From: Blakeslea trispora
Taxonomy: Eukaryota; Mucoromycota; Mucoromycetes; Mucorales; Choanephoraceae
Direction of reading: 5' to 3'
Length of the DNA: 64,000 bases
Assembly (NCBI GenBank): GCA_025331445.1
Contig: JAIWNE010000005.1
Location: 310,001 to 374,000, forward strand
Position numbers and translations under genes: made by a program. Each line of letters begins with the position of its first letter. Position 1 is the first letter of the stretch. This document shows positions 11,923 through 22,897 of the stretch, one piece after another. The notes beneath the pieces are model-generated. The model saw only the letters and a list, made by a program, of their open reading frames with translations. It searched no databases and was not told where the DNA came from.

Positions 11923-14900
11923 TTATAAATTAAAAAAAAAGAAAGGACCAAGGTCTGCCATCCCAGCTTTGTCTTCTGCTTCGTTCAACTTCATTATTGT
12001 GGGGTTGATGGCATGCGTCAGGCTTGCAACTGGGCCAGAATTAATACGGCATTGCTTCGATTTATTCTTGTGTTCGTCTTGAAGTTCAAGCAAGACTTTA
12101 ACACCTTCTTCAACAAGGCACTATCATACAAAAATGGTTACAACAGTTGACTTATCAAGTGGTATCTTTTGTTTACCTTCATTTTCCAGAAAAAAGCAAT
12201 TGGCTTTGGTAAATGCTCAATGGCATCTTCAAATCTGGTACAGAGTTCCAGGCTGGCCTCAAGCCACAGTTCATACAAAGGGCTTTCTTCGACATAACGA
12301 AGGCTCCACAGATACAACGTATTGCCTAATTCAAAGGGGATGGTTATTATAGCTAAATTCTACATCAATATGCCAAGTTCATGAATTACCGAAAGCGTGC
12401 AGGAAAAGGATCTTCAACTTCCCAAAAGTATTCACCTTGGCCAAATAGAATTCATCGGCAGCAGCTTTCAAGAAAGGAAAAATCAACATATTGTTGAAAA
12501 CAGCTTCAGATGCTTCAATGTCTTGTTTGCTGTTGTAGATGTATTAACTAAAATACTTCAGTTAGTGTACAATTCAGCTTTGTGAACCAATATGTATATC
12601 AATACTTACTATGCTCCAAAGAGCTCTTCTAAAAAGTCAAACAAGACTTTATCTTCTTCAGCTGGTGTACTTTGCATATTCTTCTTAAATTCTTTCAATT
12701 CAGTCTATTTTTAAAAGAATTATTTATGTACTCAAAGCATTGTGTGTATGTGTCTCTTACGCTGTCAACAACCAAGTCGATGTACTCAGCAGCTGTCTCT
12801 AGCAAAGGATATTTCTTGTCTTCTTTTTGAGCCAGATGTCTTTCAAACAAGGCTTTGTCAAGATTTGGCTTCCATGACACGTTAAAGTCAGCTCGGATCA
12901 CATCATGAAACTCATTGCTACAATTGAATTATGTTTGTTCATCTTATTCTGACTTTTAATTGTTTTCTATTACCTGTAAGGATGGAATTTATTCTCATTG
13001 TTGTGAAGAAACATAACCCAATCTTTCTAAATGCTGCTTGTCTTTGGACAGATTGGTATTTCCAAATTGAAAGGAATCGTCTTGTGTACCTCTTGTCTTT
13101 CAGTCTTTCCTCTCTCGTTTCCGACTGATTCTTGGTCCTCTTCTACTTTCCTTTTGCTGCTGCTTGGCTCATCTTCTTTCTCTTTTCCTTTAAAACTGCT
13201 TATAATTTCATTATCCTTCTAACCGAAATAAGTTAGATTTCAGAAACGTATATCAACTCTGAATATGTAGTCACCTTCACAGCAAACACAATGTCTCTTA
13301 CAACATTGTTGTTTCCATTTACGCAGATACTCTGGTAATTGATCTGGAAATTTGGCCTTGCTTTGGCTCTAGCTGCTTTAACTGTTGCTTTGTCAGGCTA
13401 TATGGGTTTTTAGAAGAAAGAAAGGTCAGAAGAAGAAAAGAAAGTTATTCATATTACAACTCCATACAATGCTTCGCTTCAACTCAGATGCATAACGAAG
13501 GACCTCTTGTGGAGCCCCGGATTGTTTGATCCATTGGAGATCGTCCAGAAAGTCTTTTTTAATCGTGCTGTATTTTTTTAGCTTCTTTAGCTCGTTGTGG
13601 GTGCGAGAGCAAGGCGGTCCTTGATTTTCTTGGTAAAGTATTCCTGCTTCATGGCCTGTTTAGATCTTTGTGGAGAATCATAAAAGTTCCTGACTGTCTG
13701 TCTATTGGCTTGCAAAAAATGGTAGTTTGTCTGGATTGCTTCTACGGAACTTGTATTGGATATACTTTTTTCGGACAACACCTTCTCAGCTTCAATCAAA
13801 TTCACATCATTCGCCTTTTTAACAGAAAGCTTGTGTCTGTAGTTCAAGTTTTGGCTTCCAAAGTCAATGTCTTCAGCGTTGATGACAGTGGACGACAGCA
13901 AAGGCTGAAATTCTTCTTCTTGTTCTTCAGTAGTAGTCAAAGCAGAAAACCTGTTGTAGAGCTTCAGATGGTAAGTGTATCTTTGAATAGAAACGGGCAC
14001 TGATTCAGTCATTTTGACAACACCATTGTCTGTCCCGGAGAAGGTAAAATTGTTAGCAATAGTATCAGCGTCACCCATCAGTTGCATATCTTCAGCTTTA
14101 GCAATCGTAGGCTGGCCCGTAATCTGCTGCAGTTCTCTGGTCTGTCTGGGCGCTTTTTGATCTCTTTTTGTCAAATTTAATGCTCTTCTGCGGATATACA
14201 GCTGGTATCGCTGGTCTGCCAGTTCAGACTTGACTTGTTGAATAGCAAACACACTTCTGCTTCCTTCTCATTCAAGTCAGAGCGCAGACCTCTCAAGTCT
14301 TGTTCGTTAGGCAAATCTTCATCACGCAACAGCAAGCTCTTGATAAAGCCTTTTAAGCCATTCAACCTGTGTCTAGGAGCATCATCATCAGCATCTTTTA
14401 AAGCATCCTCTTCTTCGACAACATCATTTTCATCCATGCTTGCGTAGTCTTCTGGTGTAGCAGGCGGAATAGTGCGTGTCTCTTCTGTCATGGGTGGTTG
14501 GAAAGTAACAGGTTTCGGATCGCTTTGGGGATTCATTGGCGCTTTCCCTTTTCCTTCGTAGGGCTGTGTGGGAATATCTAACTCCATGCGACTAGTATGT
14601 AGCATACTGGGACCAGCCTCAGCAGAAGCAGTAGAGGGATGTTGGATAGCAGGGATCTTTCTTGGACGCTCAGAACCTTCGGCGACATCAGGCTCAGAAG
14701 GTTGTTTTCTCTTGGCAGAAGTAGTTTTGGGTTCCTATTGAAAATGGTATAATAGACATAGATGAGTGACTGATTTCCCGTTGATTGTAGACATACATAC
14801 CTTAGTTTCCAGAGCTTTTGTGTATGTTGCGACACGTTCCTCACTTTTTTGGGCTCGAGCTTCCCATTTTTGCTTCATATACGCAGATGATGAGCTTTTT

Positions 14901-16242
14901 GATTTTTGTCTGTATTTTGCAAGCCGGTAACGTTCTTTGCGGACTATTAACCTTCTTCTGCTTTGATGGAGCAGTGGAAACCAGTTGGTAGGATGACCTG
15001 CTTCTGCCTTACTTCCTTTTGCAGCTTCGTGTTTTCTTTCTTTAGAGGCATTTTTCATAGACTTGATAAATTCTTGATGCTTTTTTTCTCTTGTAGGAGC
15101 CAAATGAATACGTAGCAACACTAACAAAAGCTTGTCTAGAAGAATGTTGATCATCTTGTTATCACCCCACATGACAGATAAATTGGTAATATAATTAGTT
15201 AATACAGACTCATAGCATGCCATATGAAGAGTGTTTTTTGGTTGAATGAACTGGTTGACTGAGTCAGAGATAGCTTCCATTAACAGGGTTCTCAAAGGAT
15301 AATCTGTTTTCGTCTTTGTTTGCAAGCCACGATCACCATAAGAACCAGACTTCAAAAAATGAATATGTCGGTCAGTGAAGAGAAAAGGAATGTCATTAGC
15401 ATCAGGAGAGGCAAGAAAGTTGGAAGCATATGGAGAGGCAGAAGAAAACAAGGTACCTTGTAATTGAAAGTTACTTGGGAAGATACTTTGTGTTTGAAAG
15501 CCATTCGATCTATCAAATACTAATTTTCCATTGTGAACAACAAAAGTATGGCTTCGGAAGCAGGACATTATCATGAACGTAATCACTTGAAAGTCACTGA
15601 TAAAGTTGGAGGTCTGAGGTAGTAGTTCAGCAAGCTTCGTATCAAAGAGTTGTCTAACTTCAGGTGCAAGATCATCTCGTATCAACGAGGGAAAATACGC
15701 AGTACAGACTTCAAAATATTCTTCAACAACAACAAAGGAAGCAGGTTCGGTAGGGAGCTCTTCTGAAGAAGGTTCAATGGCTTGAGTAAACTAGTTGCTT
15801 CAGTAGTAGGATTGCTTACAGACTCTTGGACGACATCAAAATTTTGTTGGACATATCTTCTCCAAAGATCAATTGCTCGAGACACTGCATTATCATTTTG
15901 AAATCTGTTTGCAAATTCTCGCAAACAGAGGTTAGCATATAGTCCTCTTGGAATTTGACCAGCAAAAGTCTTTGCTTTAAGAGCAGAGTAGTTTGGCTTC
16001 CTTTTGTTTTTTTCACGGATAATGTTATATCGTAGCTTGGCTCGAGCTACAATATAAAACAGGTCATATAATTCTTCTACAGACATATCGGATGCACGTC
16101 TCGTGCCAGGAGCTATGGGAGATAATTGCTGTTGCACATTGACAGACAACTGTGGCGCAGGAGTATAACGACCGCCCAAATAGAATGTATCTTGTAGAGC
16201 CCTGCAGTAGGACATTGCCTCAGAGAGATTAGATCTATTCAT
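11923..16242 (-). pseudogene. Decayed multi-exon gene of unknown family, copy 2
   Basis: Second copy of the gene at 4631-8949, with the same frameshifts, the same nonsense codons (TAG at 13027-13029; TAA near 12544-12546) and the same internal 264-bp deletion relative to the intact inverted paralogue. Relative to copy 1 I see one change inside it, an extra T in an intron near 12167. It therefore cannot encode the full-length product by ordinary translation. The individual open stretches (316, 221 and 186 codons) are remnants, although short products from them cannot be excluded. Confidence 0.65.
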
Positions 16243-16404
16243 AGCATGTTAGTGGGGCAGATATATCAAGATCAGAATGAAAGATATCTTACTCCTTTCA
16301 GCAATAAGAGATTAGATGTATTAGAAGAATCTAATTGATGAAGTAACAGAGAGAAAGAGAAAAACAGAAACAACTTTCTTTGCCTTTTATAGAGATAAAT
16401 TCAA

Positions 16405-16593
16405 AAAGTCTCACCCTGAAATTTATCTGTGATTGACAACCATTCTGCATGAAATAGACTTGAATGAATCAGGATGCCATAGTATGCTTGAGAAAAAAAA
16501 GAGCTTTCTGACCATAAGATCCTGTTTCATTCAAGTCTATTTCATGCAGAATGGTTGTCAATCACAGATAAATTTCAGGATGAAACTTTCGAC
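16405..16593. repeat. Foldback element, copy 2
   Basis: Same hairpin as at 9112-9300, carried along by duplication of the unit: 54-bp perfect arms at 16415-16468 and 16526-16579 with a 57-bp spacer. Confidence 0.8.
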
Positions 16594-17749
16594 ACTTAAT
16601 TCATATGCCTCAAAATGTATATTGCTGATGATTTTTACCCAAATAATCACATTACTCTGTAATCACAAACTTGATTCCATAAATGGGGCACTTTTTCGTT
16701 TTCAGAAGGACTTTCTTCATTCTGTCAAGCAAGTCAAAAGGTCCTCTAAACGTTCAGTCAGAAAGATGTTACTCGAGAGCATGTCTTTCATTGACTCCTC
16801 TAATAGTGTTCCTTAAACGAAATCCAGCTCTTGTCAGGATTGTAGGGCGTTACTGGCTTCATTTCTAAGACAAGGTGTGGTGATCTGAGTACATTTAAGT
16901 CTCAACAATGACAATAAGGTAACATGTAAACCAAATAAGTCATAAGGATGACAACATCATATATGATGAAATCAATCCCTGTAAATCCTTACTAAATAAA
17001 GCATCTGAAGTAAAGTCAATAATGTTCTCAATATACAGAATCCGACTCAATCACTCAACAACATCATCCATCCTATTAAGTCATATAAAGACAAGTAAAT
17101 GATGAGAGTGATGTAATCATATAGATTAAGTACACTAATTTAGTACAAGCTGTAAATGACTGTGGCATGTATAAATAGTAGTTGTAGTGATAACTTATAA
17201 AATCTCTCTTCCAATTTTGACAACTTTCTATAAGAAATAAAAACACTACAAACATTCTCAAAGTACTATCTTTGTCTTGCTCTATTTTTCTCTAAAATCT
17301 TTATATCACTACAACAACCCAAAACACCACACAAGGCTTACTTCATTAGCTTGATTGTCTGATTCACTTTCTTTTCCTATGTGTAGTCGAACAAGCTTGC
17401 AATCACTGAAGTTTTCTTGATGAATCTCTTTGGTAGAAGAGAGAGAGAGAATTTAGATGTTTTGTAATGTTCTTTATGAGCCCACTCATCAAAAAGCATT
17501 GTATGCAAAAGCTTAAATCAGCGACGGTAATAACTACTTTTATTGGCTAACAGCGTCCAATCGTGTTACTTATTACTGGCAGAGTAGTTCCCCAGACACA
17601 GCAGCCCCGCCACATGGCGGTCAGAGCGGAGATCAAACATACTTAAATACTATTGGCTTAACAAATGGCAACGTAAGCACTCGACAAAGTCTTGATGCAC
17701 ACGAATTTCTTCCATTCCTTTTTCTTTGAACCGTCTTCATTACAAGCAA

Positions 17750-18212
17750 ACGTAGTTGGGCTCGAGCTTTTGCTCCAGTAACCGCCTTCATCACACGGTA
17801 GGGCTTCGTAACGTGTGATGGGGGCTCTTCTGCGAACAATCTCCGTGGACTTGGTAAATTCCCTAATAGACGACGCAACCAGGGGACAACCTGGGGTTGG
17901 CTTTTGAGTCTGGCACCTGAGCTTTTGCTTATGCGCTGCCTTTCACAAAAGTTGTTCATCGAGGTTGTTGTAGTGAAGACGAAGTAAGCAAAGTATGAAG
18001 ACGTAGTTGGGCTCGAGCTTTTGCTCCAGTAACCGCCTTCATCACACGGTAGGGCTTCGTAACGTGTGATGGGGGCTCTTCTGCGAACAATCTCCGTGGA
18101 CTTGGTAAATTCCCTAATAGACGACGCAACCAGGGGACAACCTGGGGTTGGCTTTTGAGTCTGGCACCTGAGCTTTTGCTTATGCGCTGCCTTTCACAAA
18201 AGTTGTTCATCG
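17750..18212. repeat. 251-bp internal tandem duplication in copy 3
   Basis: A ~210-bp segment (first at about 17750-17961, again at 18001-18212) is repeated with a ~41-bp linker containing GACGAAGTAAGCAAAGTATG. Copies 1 and 2 have it once. The same duplication with the same linker is present in reverse orientation at 34248-34713, so copy 3 and the inverted copy share it by descent or by gene conversion. Confidence 0.88.
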
Positions 18213-18875
18213 AGATTGTTTTGCTTTAATACGATGCTTAGATATGCCGCGCTATATTTCTTCAAACCAAAAAGGTGACCATATCGTTTCGCTTTCCTTT
18301 GACTTTTATTTGGTTAACAATTTGTCTGTATTAGAGCTTTTCGCTATCAAGTGTGAATAGACACACTTTGCAAGGCAGCCAAGACCATTTACCAGTGCTA
18401 CGCTCAACAAAATTTGGACAGTTTGCACGAGCTCGGAATCAAACATGGATCATGCTTAGGCGACCGCTGGGATTTCCTGCTGTGAAAACATCTCTTTAAC
18501 AACCAGTCCTGGCATCTTCAACTTGGCACAGGCGATAGATAAACTCAGAACATATAAGACTGGCTCTTTTTGTATTCAAATAAACTCCTTACTACTATAA
18601 TTTACTCAAAAACTGTTGGTTTACCAAAAAGAAAAAAAAGAGGGGGGCTTTTTGTTTTGCCTATGACAACGTCCTTTTTTGCCAAAAGAAGATCATAGTG
18701 CTAGATAAACTCAGTCGTATATCTTTGATCCTCAGTTTGCAGCCTCTGTCAGAGCAGGTAATAACAGTGACTTAGTTAGAGAAATCACAAGTAGTTTGTC
18801 ATCAATGATTTATATCACTACGGTGCAGATTCTGCCCTCCAAGGTAAAAGATTCTCCCCAAAAACTATAGAATTT

Positions 18876-20028
18876 CACTGTGGTTTGAATTTCCGAGAAA
18901 AACTCTAGATTTCCTAGAAAAATTCTAGATCTCAGCTATAAAAATTCGAGAAATATTTCCTCTTTTTTTTTCTAAGTACATTTCAGCTTGAGCTTGAATG
19001 TTTTTTTTTGTTAAGGAAAAAAATAAAGAAAGATGTATCAGTGAAATACAAGCTACGATTGATAACAGATCGTTTATTAGTTTTGATTCACTTGGTCATT
19101 CTCAATTGGAAATTTAAGCCTATCATTATGATAGTTTTGGCATGGATATAAAACGAATACCCCCCATATGCTTTTTTTTTCTTTTCCTCTTTGTCTTTAT
19201 CCAAGTATTTGATTCTATTAAAAATGCCAAAATCAAACGACAATATTCAGCTAAAATACTGAGAAGTTAGATGATGTGTCAAATGAAACAAGCAGTGTAA
19301 TAACAACTGGCTTGTCAACTCATCGAATTATACTGGGTATCAGAGTAGATTTCAAACCCTTTGTGGACCCATCATATATGAGGCATTATCACAAATCATA
19401 TTACTTTGATTAACCGTAAAGCTCAAAAAATATAGGAAAGATAGAAATACCAACGATGATGACAAGAAGAAGAGTGATTCAGAAGAAGAAAAAAATGAAA
19501 GTGAGAACAATGAAGCTGCAGTCAGCCAACCTCAAAAGAGAAAGTCAAAGGTAAGCATTTGACAATTTGATATCAAATTGCATCACTGACAGCTGTATTT
19601 GCTTTTGTTAGCAAGTGTCTGGAGAGACTTTCAGAAGCCATAAAAAATTAACCCAAATAGTTGTCTTTAATGAGCTATTCATTAACCTGCTCTGCTTATT
19701 AGGCAAAAAAAATGACATGACTTTCCAATATTTTGCTATTACAAATAAAATCCTGATTGCTACCATATCATAGCTTTTGAATCTTCAGCTTTTAGAGTGT
19801 ATATTCTTAAATTAAACTACCAATAAGGATTAATTAACTATCATTCATAAAATCCAAGAAATCCTAGTTTTAAGCAGTAAAAAATCCAAGAAATCCTAGT
19901 TTTTAAAATCCAAGAAATCCAAGTAGAAATTCTAGAAATTCTAGTTGCGTTGCAGACACCTAGGAAATTTTTCCTAGATTTGATCTAGAGTTTTTATAGG
20001 AAATCCCTAGAATTTTTAAATCACAGTG
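18876..20028. mobile_element. Non-autonomous DNA transposon, CACTG ends, 3-bp target duplication
   Basis: Inserted in repeat copy 3; copies 1 and 2 give the empty site. Ends are CACTGTGGTTTGAATTTCC on the left and the complement of CACTGTGATTTAAAAATTC on the right, flanked by TTT at 18873-18875 and 20029-20031, single in the empty site. Subterminal regions are packed with short direct and inverted repeats built on TCTAGAATTTCT and AAATCCAAGAAATCCTAG. The inside has no transposase, only an exon-like charged stretch (about 19430-19550, ending at a GTAAGC donor). CACTR termini, subterminal repeats and a 3-bp duplication point to the CACTA/CMC group; a PIF-like origin is an alternative. Confidence 0.78.
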
Positions 20029-20040
20029 TTTGTGAGAGTT

Positions 20041-20423
20041 TTTTTTTTTTTTGTGTAGAATTATTGTTTATTTAATAATTGAAATGAAAGTCACACGTCA
20101 ATAAGAGGGGTGTGCTTTGAGAGAAAGGAGGAAATTAAGTATGTTGATGTATCTTGGAGATAACCAGAGCTTCGGTAAAGGGGATGGCTTGGCGAACGAA
20201 GGCCCAATGAGCGCACCATATGGCACGAGCGTGCAACAAGGTTTTGTCAAATGCCTATGTAGGCACTTGAGCAGCCAATAGTATTCGAGAATTTTGGTGC
20301 CTGAAGATTCTTTTTCGCTTTTTCGAATTAAACTTTTTTTCTTCCTGTTATCTTTCCATTGGGACTTCTCAAGTATCTTTAGACAATTCTCAACTTACTG
20401 TTACCGATTCTCAAATAAGACGA
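20041..20423. other. Upstream region of the MULE remnant
   Basis: It begins with a run of Ts at the array edge, then unique sequence of more balanced base composition. It probably contains the promoter/5' end of the transposase gene. I could not find a terminal inverted repeat of the MULE element here. Confidence 0.4.
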
Positions 20424-21973
20424 ATGACGACTGGTGCCACCGTCACTTGTGACTGGGATGATTACAGTGATGCTGGATCGTTTGTTTCTGACGAAACTGG
20501 AGAGGAAAGCGAGCACGAAGTTGAAGCAATTGACTTTGCCAAATCCTCCAACGACAAGAAGGAAGAGCTTGTTAAAATCTTCTTTGTAGGTGCCAAGTTC
20601 AGAAGCTTAGACGAGCTTCGTGATAAAGCGCAAGCTTTGGGCAAAGAGTTCAATTTCTCAATTACTACTGCTAGAAGTAGCAAGAACAGCTACATTGTTT
20701 TACAGTGTAGATATGGCGGTACTTACAGAAAAGCCAAGAAAGTCGAAGCCGACGCATAGAGAATTATAAACGAAATGGATTGGCTGAATCAAGCAATTGG
20801 CTGGACTCCTTTTTTATGGATATGAACAAGAGTGGACGATGCTGTCAATCTGGCAGAAAGCAATGTCCTTTGCACATTTATGCGTCTGTAGAACGCGATA
20901 CTGAGAGGTCCTGGAAGGTTCGCCGAGTCACTCTTGAGCATAACCATGCTCTTAGCAGTGACTGATCAACCTATTCGGTCTTCAGGAAGCTTCTCCCCGA
21001 AGATTTCGAAGCGGCTTGTAGCATGATGAAGAAGGGAGAAACTCCTAGAAGTGTTTTGAAGGTAAATGAGCTTCTTTATGCTATATATTTTTTATACAGC
21101 TATGTTCATTTCGACAGTGTTGCATTTGAGAGATGAATATTTAGTTGATGGATTGTCTTTTAACATAAAATAAAGAGAGTGAATAAAGAATGAGTGATTT
21201 GATTTCAAATTCTTTTCTCCTCTTGTATTATTTTTGCTGCTTCAGACCAAATCCTTTTACTTTTGAATTCGACAGAATTCCATTTTATTCTTTCATTTGA
21301 CAATACTAATATACGTACATCTTACTAGTTGTTGGTAGAAAAGCAAGTTGATGATGGCATCACATTAAGCGATTTGCATAACATTCAGCAACGCTTCTGC
21401 AATGACCAGTTTTCTGGTATGCCTGAGTTCATCTCAGATTTGGAGCAAACTGGGCATCAAGTACGTACCAGAGTAGACAGTGATGATAAGGTGAATGCTG
21501 TCTTCTTCATGCATGAGCATGAAAGGGATGAGCTCAGACGACTCCCTGAAAGTGTCATAATTGATGCAACATACAAGACGAACAGCCACCGTATGGTGTT
21601 GCTCAACATTGTTGTCGCAGGTATAGCTGCTTCAGAGTACCGTCAAAGCCAACTTGCAACCATCCATGTTGCTGGATGTTGGATGAGAAAGGAGACTACC
21701 AAGTCTTATGAGTGGGCCATGAAGCAACTGAGAAGCATTGCTTGGCCCAGTGGAACTGATCCCAGTCTTCTTCCTGACAAATCTGTTACTAGTAAGGATC
21801 AAGCCTTGATGAATGCTATCAAGATTGTGTTTCCTGAGTCAAAACACATTTTGTGTTATGTGCACATTGTGCACAACTTCATGAAAAGACTAATCAAAAG
21901 CACTAACAAGAAAGTCCAGCTTGGTAATTTAGTATCGAACCTTTTGTCGTACCCCGTGTTGTTGTTACAATAA
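20424..21973 (+). pseudogene. Broken FAR1/MULE-type transposase gene
   Basis: The first stretch (20424-20750) has an acidic N-terminus and the start of a FAR1 DNA-binding domain (FRSLDELRDKAQALGKEFNF; TYRKAKK). A 1-base frameshift near 20748 leads into the second half of that domain (QCPLHIYASVERDTERSWKV ending HNH). An in-frame TGA (20963-20965) interrupts the frame before SVFRKLLPEDFEAA; a spliced continuation from about 21329 reaches the MULE transposase core with the first (IIDATYK) and second (SKDQAL) acidic residues and the LCYVHIVHNF motif. The frame ends at 21973, before the third acidic residue and the SWIM zinc finger. Frameshift, stop and 3' truncation make an active transposase unlikely. 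Confidence 0.8.
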
Positions 21974-22075
21974 AGACTATCTGTAAGTACTTTTTGAGAC
22001 TTTTGTATAGCTTTGTTAGACTTCGAGAGTGGAAGGAAGTTTTATATGATACATAAGGGTCGCTATACTAATATA

Positions 22076-22163
22076 CAGTCGTTCCAGTGCCAATTCGCAG
22101 ATTATTTTTTTAAAAATCCGCACTTTTTTTAATTGAATCCGCGAATTGGCACTGGAGCGACTG
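22076..22163. mobile_element. 88-bp MITE with TA target duplication (Tc1/mariner or pogo type)
   Basis: Ends CAGTCGTTCCAGTGCCAATT and its near-perfect complement (one C/T difference in the first 23 bases), with an A/T-rich 35-40 bp centre, flanked by TA at 22074-22075 and 22164-22165. Size, ends and TA flanks fit a miniature element mobilised by a pogo/Tc1-type transposase. No matching autonomous element is in the window; the ends differ from those of the element at 34812-36649. Confidence 0.82.
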
Positions 22164-22275
22164 TACAAAATCAGAACTTACTTTTGAAACTCTTGTTCTT
22201 TTCTTGAGCGTTTCGTATCTCAAAGGAGTTAAATCGTTACTTACGCATAAATAACCATTAGGTGAGAATAAAGCA

Positions 22276-22356
22276 AATGAATGGATGGATGGATGGATAG
22301 ATGGATGGATGAATAGATGAATAGATGGATGGATGAATAGATGAATAGATGAACTG
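22276..22356. repeat. ATGG/ATAG tetranucleotide microsatellite
   Basis: Irregular run of GGAT, AGAT and GAAT units. It lies just upstream of RPP2, possibly inside a 5' UTR intron (donor AG/GTGAGA at about 22262, acceptor ATTATAG ending at 22368). Confidence 0.8.
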
Positions 22357-22370
22357 ATTCGATTATAGTC

Positions 22371-22747
22371 ATGAAGTATCTCGCTGCCTATCTTCTTCTC
22401 AACGTCGCCGGTAAGGCCAACCCTGCTGCCGAAGACATCAAGTCTCTCTTGAGCACTGCTGGTATCGAATCCGACGAAGAACGTGTTTCTTCTTTGATCT
22501 CTGCCCTTGCTGACAAGAACATTGAAGAGGTAAACTAGATGACCTTGACGAATGAAAAAAAGTAGACTAACGCATTCTTTAGCTCATTGCCGAAGGTAAG
22601 GAAAAGATGTCTTCTGTCCCTACTGGTGGTGCTGTTGCTGCTGCTGGTGCTGCTTCCGGTGCTGCTGCTGCCGCTCCTGCTGAAGAAGAAAAGGCCGAAG
22701 AAAAGGAAGAATCTGATGACGATATGGGTTTCGGTCTCTTTGACTAA
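22371..22747 (+). CDS. RPP2: 60S acidic ribosomal protein P2
   Basis: Two exons, 22371-22529 and 22583-22747, give 107 aa. The start [18 protein letters not shown], the alanine-rich hinge and the C-terminus [13 protein letters not shown] are diagnostic for eukaryotic P2. The protein forms the lateral stalk of the large ribosomal subunit with P0 and P1, recruiting elongation factors. Its length is normal for the family (about 105-115 aa). The intron has a consensus donor (GTAAAC) and a CTAAC branch site. Codon use is C-ending and biased, as expected of a highly expressed gene and unlike the transposon-derived genes upstream. The gene ends 150 bp from the convergent Sfp1-like gene. Confidence 0.97.
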
Positions 22748-22897
22748 GTTAATTCAACCTCTCTTTTCTAATAAAAAAAAAGCCTTTATTCTTTCACAAC
22801 TTGACTTGTTTATGACTGGAATTTAATGTGTGTGTTTATTTAAAAAGGACAAAGAAAAGAATGTATATATTTATAGAGTGAAGTGAATGAGAATTGT

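Larger units (their letters stand above)
9654..16946. repeat. Tandem 7.29-kb unit, copy 2 (7,293 bp)
   Basis: Directly follows copy 1 with the same content and order. Both ends are complete: it begins GATGACAACATCATATATG and ends with the stretch ATGTAAACCAAATAAGTCAT just before the next copy starts. Non-coding part 9654-11920, decayed gene 11923-16242, foldback element 16405-16593. Near-identity over 7.29 kb, introns and pseudogene included, implies very recent duplication, homogenisation or an assembly effect. Confidence 0.93.
16947..20040. repeat. Truncated third copy of the tandem unit, interrupted by a transposon
   Basis: Matches the first ~1.7 kb of the unit (copy 1 positions 2363-4050). 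It differs from copies 1 and 2 in two ways: a 251-bp internal tandem duplication (about 17750-18212) and an inserted element at 18876-20028. After the element the unit sequence resumes for only nine bases (TTTGTGAGAG) and then gives way to a T-run and unique DNA, so this is the right edge of the array. It has no part of the decayed gene. Confidence 0.88.

Noticed and set aside
22276..22356. Short-period array considered as CRISPR-like
   Set aside because: The period is four bases with no spacers; it is an ordinary microsatellite in a eukaryotic genome.
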